Shown here in pieces: positions 33,934 to 42,333 of a DNA stretch of 64,000 nucleotides. The DNA comes from Nocardia otitidiscaviarum NBRC 14405 (lineage in GTDB: Bacteria > Actinomycetota > Actinomycetes > Mycobacteriales > Mycobacteriaceae), in the NCBI RefSeq assembly GCF_000308635.1, contig NZ_BAGD01000074.1:95746-159745 (forward strand), in the 5' to 3' direction. The notes beneath the pieces are model-generated. The model ran no database searches. It worked only from the letters and a program-made list of their open reading frames with translations, and was not told the DNA's origin. Made by a program: the position numbers and the translations under genes. Position 1 is the first letter of the stretch. Each line of letters opens with the position of its first letter.

Positions 33934-34530
33934 TCAGTAGTTGTGCCCGCGCAGCAGATGACCGGCATGTAGGCGCTTGGCCTCCATGTAACGCTTGGCG
34001 CGCTCACTGCTCGGTCGCGTGTTCAGCGGCACGATCTCCACCGCGAGTCCCACGCGACGCAGCGCGGTGACCTTGTCGGGATTGTTGGTCATGAGCCGTA
34101 CGGCGCTGAGATCCAGTCCGGTGCGCAAGCTTTGGGCAGCGTGCTCATAGGTTCGGGAATCCACATCGACGCCGAGCATGCGGTAGCTCGTGAACGTGTC
34201 GACCCCGGACTCCTCGCTCAACCGCAACCCCTGCGCCTTGACCAGCAGCCCCGCGCCTCGCCCCTCCTGTTCGAGGTACACCAGGACCCCGCCGCCCTCG
34301 GCCTGAATTCGGTCCAGTGACAGTTCCAGTTCAGCGCGGCAGTCACAGTCCTGAGAGCCGAGCACGTCACCATACAGGCAGCGAGAGTGCAAGCGCACGA
34401 GCGGATTCGGCCCGAGTTCACCGAAGACCAGGATGTGGCCGAGCTCGTGGTCACTTCCGGTCATCTCCAGCACGCGCACCCGTATCTCACGTCCCTTCCG
34501 AGTGATCGGATGCTCGGCCGCCACGGTCAT
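33934..34530 (-). CDS. GTP cyclohydrolase II homologue with Leu at the catalytic Tyr position
   Basis: 198 residues, the normal core length. Zn ligands Cys51, Cys62 and Cys64 (RCLYGDVLGSQDCDC), EQEGRGAGLLVK and the DSR pair (VDVDSRTYEHAA) are kept. The residue aligned with E. coli Tyr105 is Leu102 (VKAQGLRLSEE). In Streptomyces coelicolor SCO6655 a Met at this place changes the product from the deformylated pyrimidine to the formamidopyrimidine, so a similar shift is possible here. C-terminal SSERAKRYMEAKRLHAGHLL is typical. It is the first gene of the operon. The start at ATG 34530 has only a weak ribosome binding site. Confidence 0.85.
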   Translation of the reverse strand: MTVAAEHPITRKGREIRVRVLEMTGSDHELGHILVFGELGPNPLVRLHSRCLYGDVLGSQDCDCRAELELSLDRIQAEGGGVLVYLEQEGRGAGLLVKAQGLRLSEESGVDTFTSYRMLGVDVDSRTYEHAAQSLRTGLDLSAVRLMTNNPDKVTALRRVGLAVEIVPLNTRPSSERAKRYMEAKRLHAGHLLRGHNY

Positions 34531-34706
34531 CGATCCGGCCGCGTTGGAATCCGACTCGTCCGCGACACAGCGATGTCCGTCTCCACCCACAAGTGGAATG
34601 ATGACAGTTGCGCGTGGTCTATCGGCTGCGGCGGTGCAACGGGTACTCGTAGCGTTACGGTGCCGAGGTTTAACGCACAGGGGAACGGTCAATTCACTTG
34701 TGGCAA

Positions 34707-34718
34707 CGGCAATTGCCG
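34707..34718. promoter_or_regulatory. 12-bp palindrome CGGCAATTGCCG upstream of the cyclohydrolase operon
   Basis: Perfect palindrome about 180 bp before the first gene (ATG 34530), in a 501-bp spacer (34531-35031) without a recognisable gene. The same spacer has CCACAAGTG (about 34597) and CACTTGTGG (about 34696), a 9-bp inverted repeat about 100 bp apart. The palindrome sequence recurs as half-sites at 33902-33933. Confidence 0.5.
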
Positions 34719-35031
34719 GAACTGCCGACAAATGCCATCCTGAATTAGGCGACACAACGCCCCCACCAAGACGGTCGGGAGGTCCTGGTGCTGAGAGTGC
34801 AGCTCCTCGCGCGACGTGTCCGACGGTGCCGCAGGTCGGCACACAGAGAATCCGAGACCGAGCAAGGCGCGAATACCTTCGGCGTCCTCGCGCGGTAGGA
34901 ACTCGTCCGGACCCGCTTCTCCCGCTCGTCATTGCCGGTGGATCACCGATTCGGGATCGACCGGTCTCGCGCGTACCCGTATTCGGTCGCGGCGACGACT
35001 TGCCCGATCCCAACCGGCCAGGAAATGCACC

Positions 35032-35325
35032 ATGATCTACGAGAGCAGCCGATCCATCACCAGCAGCCGCACCCAGGAGTGGGCGCGCCGGAGTGCCGAT
35101 GCGGTGGAACCGGCGTGGGTGCTCAGTTGGTGGCCGGAGCGGCGGTTCACGAGGGAGCAGGCGCGGGCGGGGATGGAGCTCACCGAATTGCTCAGTGAGC
35201 CTGAGGATCAGCGGGATTCCGGGGCGGGGCGGCGGAGTGCGGAGATCGCGCACGAACTCGGGATCACCGTGGCGGAGGCGGTGTCCGTTCTTTACCGGCG
35301 CAGACTGGAGCGGGGGGAAGCATGA
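35032..35325 (+). CDS. Small tandem-paralogue protein 1, unrecognised family
   Basis: 97 residues from ATG 35032 (GGAAA upstream). Core motif: AWVLSWWPERRFTREQARAG followed by MELTELLSEPED, then a helical C-terminus ITVAEAVSVLYRRRLER. It shares this layout with the next two genes. The last helix pattern could belong to a small helix-turn-helix or protein-interaction fold, but no function is assigned. Its stop overlaps the next start (ATGA). Confidence 0.65.
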   Translation: MIYESSRSITSSRTQEWARRSADAVEPAWVLSWWPERRFTREQARAGMELTELLSEPEDQRDSGAGRRSAEIAHELGITVAEAVSVLYRRRLERGEA

Positions 35326-35606
35326 CGATTTATGTGGCGGACTGGCAGATGACCAGTGATCTCACCGGCGAGGTCGCGCACAGGCTGGCGGATCGGTGGG
35401 AGTTGGCGTGGCGGTTGAGTTGGCTGCCGGAGCGGTTGGTGTCGCGGGCGCAGGCTGTGGCGGGGATGGAGCTTGCGGAGATCTTCTCGGGGGATCACTA
35501 CCGACGAGATGTGATCGTGGCCGCGCGGGCGATCGTGAGCGCCGACGAACTCGGTATAGCCGTGGAGGAAGCGATGTACGTGCTCATGCGGCGGCGCGGG
35601 GCATGA
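35322..35606 (+). CDS. Small tandem-paralogue protein 2, unrecognised family
   Basis: 94 residues. ATG 35322 overlaps the previous TGA by 4 bp, so the two are coupled. The same core is present: LAWRLSWLPERLVSRAQAVA then GMELAEIFSGDH, and a C-terminal helix ELGIAVEEAMYVLMRRRG. The N-terminus MTIYVADWQMTSDLTGEVAH resembles that of copy 3. Confidence 0.65.
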   Translation: MTIYVADWQMTSDLTGEVAHRLADRWELAWRLSWLPERLVSRAQAVAGMELAEIFSGDHYRRDVIVAARAIVSADELGIAVEEAMYVLMRRRGA

Positions 35607-35718
35607 GTCCCGTGCCGATGTGGGCGCGACAGCCCCGGTACGGGCGACCGCTCGTGCCGGATACACACGGCGGGTGGGCGGGGAACCCGCCCACCCGCGG
35701 TGTCGATGGGAGGACCCA

Positions 35719-36126
35719 GTGGCAATCGACAACACAGAATGGGCCATGACCAGCGATATCACCCCGGAGTACGCGTTCCGTGTACCCGAGGGTGATGCGC
35801 GGGCGTGGCGCCTGAGCTGGTTGCCCGAACACCGGCTCACCCGGGAGCAGGCCCGGGCGGGGATGGAATTGGACGAACTGCTCTCGGATCCGGAGGTGGT
35901 GTACGACGGGGGAGCGCACGGTCGCGCCGCCGACCTGGCCGACACGGTGGGCGTCCTGGTCGAGCAGGCGGTGCTCACGCTCGCGTGCCGGATGGCCGAA
36001 CGCCTGACCGCCGCCCCGGGTGACCCACCCGCGGCCTCGCCCGGACGCCCGGAACCGGTGCTGTCCGGCTGGGCGCGTCGGCACCCGGCGGTGACGGGAG
36101 CGCGCTCACGCCATCGCTGGATGTGA
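35719..36126 (+). CDS. Small tandem-paralogue protein 3, unrecognised family
   Basis: 135 residues from GTG 35719, behind GGGAGGA. The N-terminus (NTEWAMTSDITPEYAFRVPE) matches copy 2, and the core AWRLSWLPEHRLTREQARAG then MELDELLSDPEV matches both. A Pro-rich tail of about 40 residues (APGDPPAASPGRPEP) is extra. The 275 bp after it (36127-36401) carry no gene that I can see. Confidence 0.65.
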   Translation: MAIDNTEWAMTSDITPEYAFRVPEGDARAWRLSWLPEHRLTREQARAGMELDELLSDPEVVYDGGAHGRAADLADTVGVLVEQAVLTLACRMAERLTAAPGDPPAASPGRPEPVLSGWARRHPAVTGARSRHRWM

Positions 36127-36377
36127 TTGCACGCGGTGCGCATTCGCATCGCACGCATGCGACGCCGCTGCGAGGACGGCCCGGCCGATCGTGCCGCGGG
36201 CCCAGGCACATCTCGGCAGAGAGTGACCCGACGACCCGGCAAGGCCCCCGCCGTGTGACCGGAACGCTCGGCAAAGCCCCACCGCGCCAGAGCGATTCGC
36301 CCTCGGCAGATCGTACCGGTCAGGGCGATCCGTTCCGTGTGATTGCGGGCACCGAGACGCGATCACCGGTCGGTGCT

Positions 36378-36407
36378 GCCTGAACCGGCCGCGCGGCCGG
36401 TTCAGGC
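36378..36407. terminator. Perfect 30-bp palindrome at the end of pyrD
   Basis: GCCTGAACCGGCCGC and its exact reverse complement lie back to back; the structure covers the pyrD stop codon (36402-36404). It probably ends the pyrD operon on the minus strand. Confidence 0.7.
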
Positions 36408-37496
36408 GTTGCGCGCGCCGTGCCCCGCGCCGACCGCCTGGCTCAGGTTCGCATACCCGTTGGCGCGCAGCCTGTCCGCGAGGCCGCGGTGGATGCGGCG
36501 GGCCCAGAACGGACCGCCGTAGATGAACCCGGTGTAGCCCTGCAGCAGGCTCGCTCCGGCGAGAATGCGCTCCCACGCCTGGTCGGCGGTTTCGATACCG
36601 CCGACCGAGATGAGCACCAGCTTGTCGCCGACGCGGGCGTAGAGGCGGCGCAGCACCTCGAGGGAGCGGTCGGCGACCGGGGGACCGGAGAGACCGCCCG
36701 CGCCCAGGGGCTCCACCTCGGCGGCGGGGGTGTGCAGGCCGTCGCGGCGGATGGTGGTGTTGGTGGCCACGATTCCGGCCAGGCCGAGTTCCACGGCGAG
36801 GTCGGCGACGGCGTCGATATCGTCGTCGGACAGGTCGGGGGCGATCTTGACCAGCACCGGCACCTCGACGCTGTCGAGGACCGCGCGCAGCAGCGGACGC
36901 AGCGATTCCACCGCTTGCAGATCGCGCAGGCCGGGGGTGTTGGGGGAACTGACGTTCACAACCACGAAGTCGGCGAGCGGACCGAGCAGTTTGGCGCTGA
37001 CCGCGTAGTCGGAGGCGGCGTCGGCGGCCTCCACCACCTTGGTCTTGCCGATGTTCGCACCGATGGGCACGCCGCCGGTGCGCCGGTGCGCCAGATTGTC
37101 GGCGGCCGCGACGGCACCGTGGTTGTTGAAACCCATGCGGTTGATGAGAGCCCGGTCGGCGGGCAACCGGAACAGGCGCGGGGCGGGATTGCCCGGCTGC
37201 GCCTGCGCGGTCACGGTGCCGATCTCGGCGTACCCGAAGCCGATCGGTCCCCAGGTGTCGACACCGTCGGCGTTCTTGTCGAAGCCCGCGGCCAGGCCCA
37301 GCGGCGACGGGAAGTCGACGCCGAAGGCGGTGGTGCGCAGGATCGGATCGTCGACGACGAGCAGTTTCGACACCGCCCAGCGGGTGGGCGCGAATCGGGT
37401 GGCCCAGCGCATGGCCCCGAACGCGAGGTGGTGGATGCGTTCCGGCGGGAGCAGGAACATCATCTTGAGCAGCAGCGAGTACAGAAAGGCCCCCAT
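36402..37496 (-). CDS. pyrD: Dihydroorotate dehydrogenase (quinone), class 2
   Basis: 364 residues. The N-terminal helical extension (FLYSLLLKMMFLLPPERIHH) marks the membrane-associated quinone-dependent class. FMN and orotate motifs follow: GLAAGFDKNADGVD, GFGYAEIGTVTAQAQPGNP, NRMGFNNHG, NVSSPNTPGLR with the catalytic Ser, and LISVGGIETADQAWERILAG. It oxidises dihydroorotate to orotate in pyrimidine synthesis at the inner face of the membrane. ATG 37496 lies 2 bp after the DUF5703 stop; the three genes pyrD, DUF5703 and the lppL-like gene form one tight operon. Confidence 0.96.
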   Translation of the reverse strand: MGAFLYSLLLKMMFLLPPERIHHLAFGAMRWATRFAPTRWAVSKLLVVDDPILRTTAFGVDFPSPLGLAAGFDKNADGVDTWGPIGFGYAEIGTVTAQAQPGNPAPRLFRLPADRALINRMGFNNHGAVAAADNLAHRRTGGVPIGANIGKTKVVEAADAASDYAVSAKLLGPLADFVVVNVSSPNTPGLRDLQAVESLRPLLRAVLDSVEVPVLVKIAPDLSDDDIDAVADLAVELGLAGIVATNTTIRRDGLHTPAAEVEPLGAGGLSGPPVADRSLEVLRRLYARVGDKLVLISVGGIETADQAWERILAGASLLQGYTGFIYGGPFWARRIHRGLADRLRANGYANLSQAVGAGHGARNA

Positions 37497-37498
37497 GG

Positions 37499-37759
37499 TC
37501 ACATCGCCGCCTCGGGGGCGGCCGTGGATAGAGCGGTCTTGCGGCGGCGCAGCAGGACGCGGCGGCTGCCGTCGGTGTAGGCGCGCACGCGCGACAGTTC
37601 CCACCCCCCGAATTCGGCCTGGATGGCCAACCGCATGGAGGCGGTGACCCGGGTGACGTCGGGAGGTAACCGCAACGGTATGTATTCGTACTCGTCGCTG
37701 GTGTCCTCCCAGCCCGCCGGTAGTGAGCGCTGTCGCGCCGATCGTGAGGCCCCGGCCAT
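37499..37759 (-). CDS. DUF5703 family small protein
   Basis: 86 residues. Segments GWEDTSDEYEYIPLRLPPDV, RLAIQAEFGGWELSRVRAYT and DGSRRVLLRRRK are typical of this actinobacterial family, in which the WELSRVR motif is the hallmark. The start ATG 37759 shares one base with the stop of the upstream lipoprotein gene (TGATG). Function unknown; linkage to pyrD suggests only co-expression. Confidence 0.82.
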   Translation of the reverse strand: MAGASRSARQRSLPAGWEDTSDEYEYIPLRLPPDVTRVTASMRLAIQAEFGGWELSRVRAYTDGSRRVLLRRRKTALSTAAPEAAM

Positions 37760-38775
37760 CACTGCCCCTTTCGCTGATCCGCGGCGATCCGCTGGAGACC
37801 GTCACCGGTCCCGGATCCCACGAACATGTCGCCGCTCCGGCTGTCGATGGTCACCGTGTCGGGCTGGCGCACCGTCGGGTAGCGTCCCACCTCTTCCGGT
37901 ATACCCGTCGACAGGTCGTAGCCGACGACCTCGTTTGTGCCTGTCAGCGTCACCCACACGGTCTCGGACCGCTGATCGTAGGCGAGTGCGTAGGGCGACG
38001 AGCCTACCGGGAACCGCTGGTGCAGCACGAGCGGATCGACGGTGTAGACCAGCAGCTCACCACCCGCGGTGTCGGTGACGAGGAGGCGACCGAAGTGGTC
38101 GCCGATCATGGCGCCGGCACCGTCGCCGGTGCGCAGCATCAACCCGGGACGGTTGTCGTCCAGGTCGAGTTCGGTGACGAGGGTCTGACGGCGGTCCAAT
38201 GCCGCGACCTGCTCGTTCACGGCCACCACCGTGTCGGCGGAGACCAGGCCCCGCACGGTGTGGCTGAGCGTGCCCGCGGCGTCGAGGATCTGGACGCGTC
38301 CGTCGGCGAGGCCGACCGCGTACCCGCCGCCGGGGCGCGGTGCGGCGGTGCGGGCGTCGCCGTCGACCGCGAGTTCGGTGATCGCGCCGGTGGCGGCGTT
38401 CACGCGCAGCAGCCGATCCGGCGCGGGGGCGAGGATCTCACCGGGTGCGCCCGCGGCGAGCGACGCTGCCGCGACGGGCAGCGCAATGGTGCGTTCCGCG
38501 GCGGGGGAGCGGCCACGATCGATGAGCCGCAACGCTTTTCGGTCGTCGGTGAGCACGGCGAGCACACCGGTCTCCGGCTCGGCCAGCAGCGCCGTGACGG
38601 GCGCGCTCGGGCTCACCTCACCGGTGGGGGTGGCGGTGGCGGCGGGGGCGCTCGCGGGGGCGGCCGGTTCCCGCGTCGGTTTGTCGGAGGTGTCGCCTCC
38701 GGACGAACAACCCGCGAGCAGGGTTACCGCCGCCGCGCCCGCGAGGGCGCAACGGATCCAGCCGCGACGGCGCAT
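37759..38775 (-). CDS. Beta-propeller lipoprotein (LppL-like)
   Basis: 338 residues from ATG 38775 (AAAGGAG). The signal peptide MRRRGWIRCALAGAAAVTLL ends in the lipobox LLAGC. After a Pro/Ala/Thr linker (to about residue 58) come repeated blades of a YncE-type propeller, for example GVLAVLTDDRKALRLIDRG, GGGYAVGLADGRVQILD, GGELLVYTVDPLVLHQRFPV and SETVWVTLTGTNEVVGYDL. By position and order it matches LppL (Rv2138) next to pyrD. It is anchored on the outside of the membrane; its ligand is unknown. Confidence 0.82.
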   Translation of the reverse strand: MRRRGWIRCALAGAAAVTLLAGCSSGGDTSDKPTREPAAPASAPAATATPTGEVSPSAPVTALLAEPETGVLAVLTDDRKALRLIDRGRSPAAERTIALPVAAASLAAGAPGEILAPAPDRLLRVNAATGAITELAVDGDARTAAPRPGGGYAVGLADGRVQILDAAGTLSHTVRGLVSADTVVAVNEQVAALDRRQTLVTELDLDDNRPGLMLRTGDGAGAMIGDHFGRLLVTDTAGGELLVYTVDPLVLHQRFPVGSSPYALAYDQRSETVWVTLTGTNEVVGYDLSTGIPEEVGRYPTVRQPDTVTIDSRSGDMFVGSGTGDGLQRIAADQRKGQ

Positions 38776-38935
38776 GCACCGAACTCCTTTGTCCTCCGAC
38801 GAACCCATGCGTTCCTCTTCATCTGACCATGATGCGCTGCCGTGCCCGCCGGGCGGGGGTGTTCGCGGCGGCGCGCCGTCGGCGGCAAAGGTTACGGTGG
38901 AAGTGAACACCGAGCAGCATCAGGGAGAGCGGTTG

Positions 38936-39289
38936 GTGACAGACCACACATCCGGATTCGCCGTGGACGATGTGACCGTGGGTCGCTACGCGCACGGGTT
39001 CGGCGTCACCGGGGACGGCCGGACCTTCGCCTTCCGCACGGTCCGTTCCATGCTCGTGCTGGAGATCTACCGCGAGGATCTCGACACCGATGTCCCCGAC
39101 GCGGCCGATGTGGTCGCGGTCGCGCAGGCCACCGTCGCCGATATCGATCTGGACGACGAGCGCAGCGTGGTGGCGCTGGTGCGCGATCTGATCCCGCAGG
39201 CCACGCCGGTGGCGGCCGCGCAGCCGCGCGAAACCACCACGGTACGAGCGTTTTTGGGCCGTCTGAGCGCCGTCATCGACGGAATATGA
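38936..39289 (+). CDS. Conserved hypothetical protein (position of Rv2137c)
   Basis: 117 residues from GTG 38936, preceded by GGGAGAG. Segments DVTVGRYAHGFGVTGDGRTF, FRTVRSMLVLEIYREDLDTD and DDERSVVALVRDLIPQATP suggest a compact alpha/beta protein without signal peptide. It is divergent from the lppL-like gene, as Rv2137c is from lppL, which makes it the likely positional counterpart; sequence identity was not tested. Function unknown. Confidence 0.65.
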   Translation: MTDHTSGFAVDDVTVGRYAHGFGVTGDGRTFAFRTVRSMLVLEIYREDLDTDVPDAADVVAVAQATVADIDLDDERSVVALVRDLIPQATPVAAAQPRETTTVRAFLGRLSAVIDGI

Positions 39290-39363
39290 CCTGCCGACCG
39301 GTCGGTCCCGCTCGCGCATGATTGACTAGGGGCAAGCAACATCAGTTCGACGCGAGGAAGTTG

Positions 39364-39900
39364 ATGGCACTTCGACGTTCGGCAGCCACCGCGCTCACCG
39401 TCTCCGTGCTCGCCGCCGCGCTCGCGGCCTGCGGCGGGGGCGGTGACGAGGAGTCGGTGTCGGCGGCCCGCTCCTCGGCCTACGCGGCGCAATCGTCGAG
39501 TTCGGCGGCCGCGGCCAGCAGCAGCGCCGCCGTGCGGGCGGCCATTCCGACCGCGGCCGAACTGGACGCGCAGATCAAATCCGCGCTGGACCCGAACCTG
39601 CCCGATTCCGAGCGCACCGCCCTCATCGAGGACGGCGAAGCCTTCCGGGACGCGATTCCGGACATGTACAAGGCGCTGCAGGACAACCCGCGAGCGATCT
39701 ACGGCGTGCGGGACCCGGTATTCGACAATCGCGACGGCACCCTCACCGCCACCCTGAGCCTGGACAAGGACGGCACCGGCACGAACGTGCGCACCACCGT
39801 GGTGCATTTCGTGTACACCGACGGTCGCTGGAAGATCTCGCGCACCGATCTGTGCGGCATTCTGCGGTCGGCCGACTACACGACCGCGGCCTGCGGCTGA
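39364..39900 (+). CDS. Low-molecular-weight antigen MTB12-like lipoprotein
   Basis: 178 residues from ATG 39364 (GAGGAAG). The signal peptide ends in the lipobox LAAC. A Ser/Ala-rich linker (residues about 30-58) precedes the MTB12-type domain: IPTAAELDAQIKSALDPNLP, RTALIEDGEAFRDAIP, and YTDGRWKISRTDLCGILRSA. Related mycobacterial proteins are abundant cell-envelope antigens of unknown role with an NTF2-like fold. It ends 3 bp before the MmpL start, so the two are co-transcribed and may work together at the envelope. Confidence 0.82.
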   Translation: MALRRSAATALTVSVLAAALAACGGGGDEESVSAARSSAYAAQSSSSAAAASSSAAVRAAIPTAAELDAQIKSALDPNLPDSERTALIEDGEAFRDAIPDMYKALQDNPRAIYGVRDPVFDNRDGTLTATLSLDKDGTGTNVRTTVVHFVYTDGRWKISRTDLCGILRSADYTTAACG

Positions 39901-39903
39901 CCC

Positions 39904-42006
39904 ATGATCGAGACCGGTTCCCTGCGGTGGGGGCGCATGATCCACCGCAACCGGTACCTGGTGTTCGCCGTATTCGCGCTGGCGGTGCTGGCGTCGGGGT
40001 TCTACGGGCGGGATCTGGGCGACCGGCTGTCGCAGGAGGGCTGGTTCGACGAATCCAGTGAATCGGTGGCGGCGGCGAAACTGGCCGACAGCACCTTCGG
40101 GCGCGACACCGATTCGGATCTGATCGTGCTATACACCGCGCCCCCGGGGCGGACGGTGGACGATCCGGAGGTCCGCACGGCCGTGGCGGCGGATCTGGAG
40201 CGGCTGCGCGAGCAGCACCCGGACCGGATTCTCAAGATCGACTCGTATTGGGACGGCTCACTCATGGGGCGGTTCGCCGACGCGTCACGCACGCACGCGT
40301 TCGCCTCCATCGGGTTGCACGGCGACGGCGGCACCGAGACGGTCGACAACTATCTGGCCATCAAGGACGAGTTCGGGGCGGGCGCGCCCGGTGCCGGGCC
40401 GGGCCGCACCACCGTGCAGTTGGCGGGGCTGCAACCGGTGGTCGAGGGCATCAACACCGGGATGCAGCGGGATATCCACCGGGCCGAGCTCATCGCCCTG
40501 CCGATCGTGGCCATCCTGCTGTACTTCGTGTTCGGCGGCGTCATCGGCGCACTGCTGCCGGTGCTCATCGGCGGAATGACGATTCTGGGCAGCCAGGGCA
40601 TCATGCGGATGCTCACCGACCACATCGAGGTCAACGTCTTCGCCAGTGCCGTGGTGACCCTGGTGAGTCTGGGCCTGGCCATCGACTACGGACTGTTCGC
40701 GGTGACCCGATTCCGGGAGGAACTGGCGAACGGCCGCGGCGTGGAGGAGGCCACGGCGCGCACGGTGGCCACGGCCGGGCGCACGGTGCTGTTCTCGGCG
40801 GCCATCATCGCGGTGAGTCTGGGTGCGCTGTTCATCTACCCGAACGGGGTGCTGCGCTCGGTGCCGCTGGGCGGTATCAGTTCGGTGCTGCTGGCGGCGG
40901 TGCTGTCGGTGACGGCGCTGCCCGCGGTGCTCGGTATCGTCGGCGAGCGCATCGACCTGTGGGGCTGGCATCGGTTCGCGAGCATCCGCACCGCCGAACA
41001 GATCGACGCCGGGTTCTTCTCGCGGCTGGCGGTCTTCGCCATGCGGCGGCCGTGGCTGGTGATCGTGCCGGTGGTGCTGATGCTGCTGGCATTGATCCTG
41101 CCGTTCCGCCATATCGAGTTCGGCGGGCTGAGCGAACGCTATCTGGCGGCGGACAATCCGGCCCGGACGGCGCAGCAGGAGTTCGACGAACGGTTTCCCA
41201 GCTTCCGCACCGAACCGCTGAAACTGGTTGTGGTGGACGCGGATCCGCAGCAGCTCTCGGATATCCGGTACGAGGCCAATCAGCGCACGGCGGGGCTGAT
41301 GACCGGTCCGTTCGATCCGTTCGCGCCGACGGAGGACGGGGTCACCGTGCTGGGGTCCGGGCTGATCGACAAGGCCGACGCCGATACCGTCATCGCGGCC
41401 CTGCGCGACATTCCCGATCCGCCCGGGGTGCGGGTGCTGGTCGCCGGGGTGCCCGCGCTGGAGCGCGACAGCATCCACGGCCTCATCGAGGGGCTGCCGC
41501 TGCTGGCGCTGATTCTGGTCGGCGCGGCCGTCGCGCTCATGTACGCGGCCTTCCGATCGCTGGTGCTGGCGGTGAAGGCGGTGCTCATGAGCGCGCTCAG
41601 CCTCGGTTCCACCCTGGGCATCCTGACCTGGATCTTCGTGGAGGGCCACGGTGCGGAGCTGTTCGACTTCACCCCCGGCCCGCTCATGTTCGCGGTGCTG
41701 GTGCTGATCGTGACCGTGCTGTTCGGCCTGTCCACCGACTACGAGGTGTTCCTGCAATCGCGGATGGCCGAGGCGCGCGCGGACGGCGCGCCGCCCGCGG
41801 AGGCCATCCGCTACGGCATCGCCCACACCGGCGGTGTGATCACCTCGGCCGCGGCGATTCTCATCGTGGTGACGGGGGCCTTCGGCTTCTCCGATCTGGT
41901 CTTGATGAAGTACATCGCCTACGGCATGATCGCGGCACTGTTGTTGGACGCGACCGTGATTCGCATGCTGTTGACTCCGGCGGTGTTGAAACTGGTGTGG
42001 CGGTGA
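39904..42006 (+). CDS. MMPL-family RND transporter
   Basis: 700 residues with about 11-12 membrane helices in two RND halves. Each half shows the proton-relay type Asp-Tyr pair: LGLAIDYGLFAVTRFREEL and FGLSTDYEVFLQSRMAEAR. Large periplasmic loops lie at about residues 45-190 and 400-520. It belongs to the shorter MmpL type (700 rather than ~950 residues), which exports lipids or small amphiphiles across the membrane. Coupled to the MTB12-like lipoprotein gene 3 bp upstream. The cargo cannot be deduced. Confidence 0.9.
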   Translation: MIETGSLRWGRMIHRNRYLVFAVFALAVLASGFYGRDLGDRLSQEGWFDESSESVAAAKLADSTFGRDTDSDLIVLYTAPPGRTVDDPEVRTAVAADLERLREQHPDRILKIDSYWDGSLMGRFADASRTHAFASIGLHGDGGTETVDNYLAIKDEFGAGAPGAGPGRTTVQLAGLQPVVEGINTGMQRDIHRAELIALPIVAILLYFVFGGVIGALLPVLIGGMTILGSQGIMRMLTDHIEVNVFASAVVTLVSLGLAIDYGLFAVTRFREELANGRGVEEATARTVATAGRTVLFSAAIIAVSLGALFIYPNGVLRSVPLGGISSVLLAAVLSVTALPAVLGIVGERIDLWGWHRFASIRTAEQIDAGFFSRLAVFAMRRPWLVIVPVVLMLLALILPFRHIEFGGLSERYLAADNPARTAQQEFDERFPSFRTEPLKLVVVDADPQQLSDIRYEANQRTAGLMTGPFDPFAPTEDGVTVLGSGLIDKADADTVIAALRDIPDPPGVRVLVAGVPALERDSIHGLIEGLPLLALILVGAAVALMYAAFRSLVLAVKAVLMSALSLGSTLGILTWIFVEGHGAELFDFTPGPLMFAVLVLIVTVLFGLSTDYEVFLQSRMAEARADGAPPAEAIRYGIAHTGGVITSAAAILIVVTGAFGFSDLVLMKYIAYGMIAALLLDATVIRMLLTPAVLKLVWR

Positions 42007-42018
42007 GATGCCCTGCCT

Positions 42019-42333
42019 TCAGAGGTCGAATCGCACCGACAGCACCATCTTGATGAAGTCGAGCATCTCGGTGCTCACGGTCCCGTCGTAGGCGCCGGCT
42101 TCGAGCACCGATCTCACGCAGGGGATGAATCGGTGAACGGCGAGCACGCGGCCTTCGTCCCAGCCCACGGAGAATATGCGCAGATCCGCAGGCATCTCGC
42201 GAGCATCGACCACCGGCACCGCGAGCGCGACGTCGCGATGGCGGAGCAGCGTCTGGCCGTCCACGATCACCACTGTCAGATAGCCGTCACCGGCGGCGAT
42301 GGTGTAGATATCGCCTTGGCGCAGTTCCCTCAC
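42019..42333 (-). CDS. Toxin-like protein of a two-gene addiction module (CcdB/MazF-like)
   Basis: 104 residues from GTG 42333, which overlaps the antitoxin TGA (GTGA). The N-terminus MRELRQGDIYTIAAGDGYLT and the following VVIVDGQTLLRHRDVALAVP, then FIPCVRSVLEAG, fit the small SH3-like barrel of the CcdB/MazF superfamily. Similarity is faint: the Arg-Pro motif of MazF is not obvious. Assignment rests mainly on size, order after an RHH antitoxin, and coupling. If active it would cleave RNA or poison gyrase. Confidence 0.6.
   Translation of the reverse strand: MRELRQGDIYTIAAGDGYLTVVIVDGQTLLRHRDVALAVPVVDAREMPADLRIFSVGWDEGRVLAVHRFIPCVRSVLEAGAYDGTVSTEMLDFIKMVLSVRFDL

Noticed and set aside
36127..36401. 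275-bp spacer before the pyrD terminator, checked for a gene
   Set aside because: Short frames only, without ribosome binding sites or protein-like composition.
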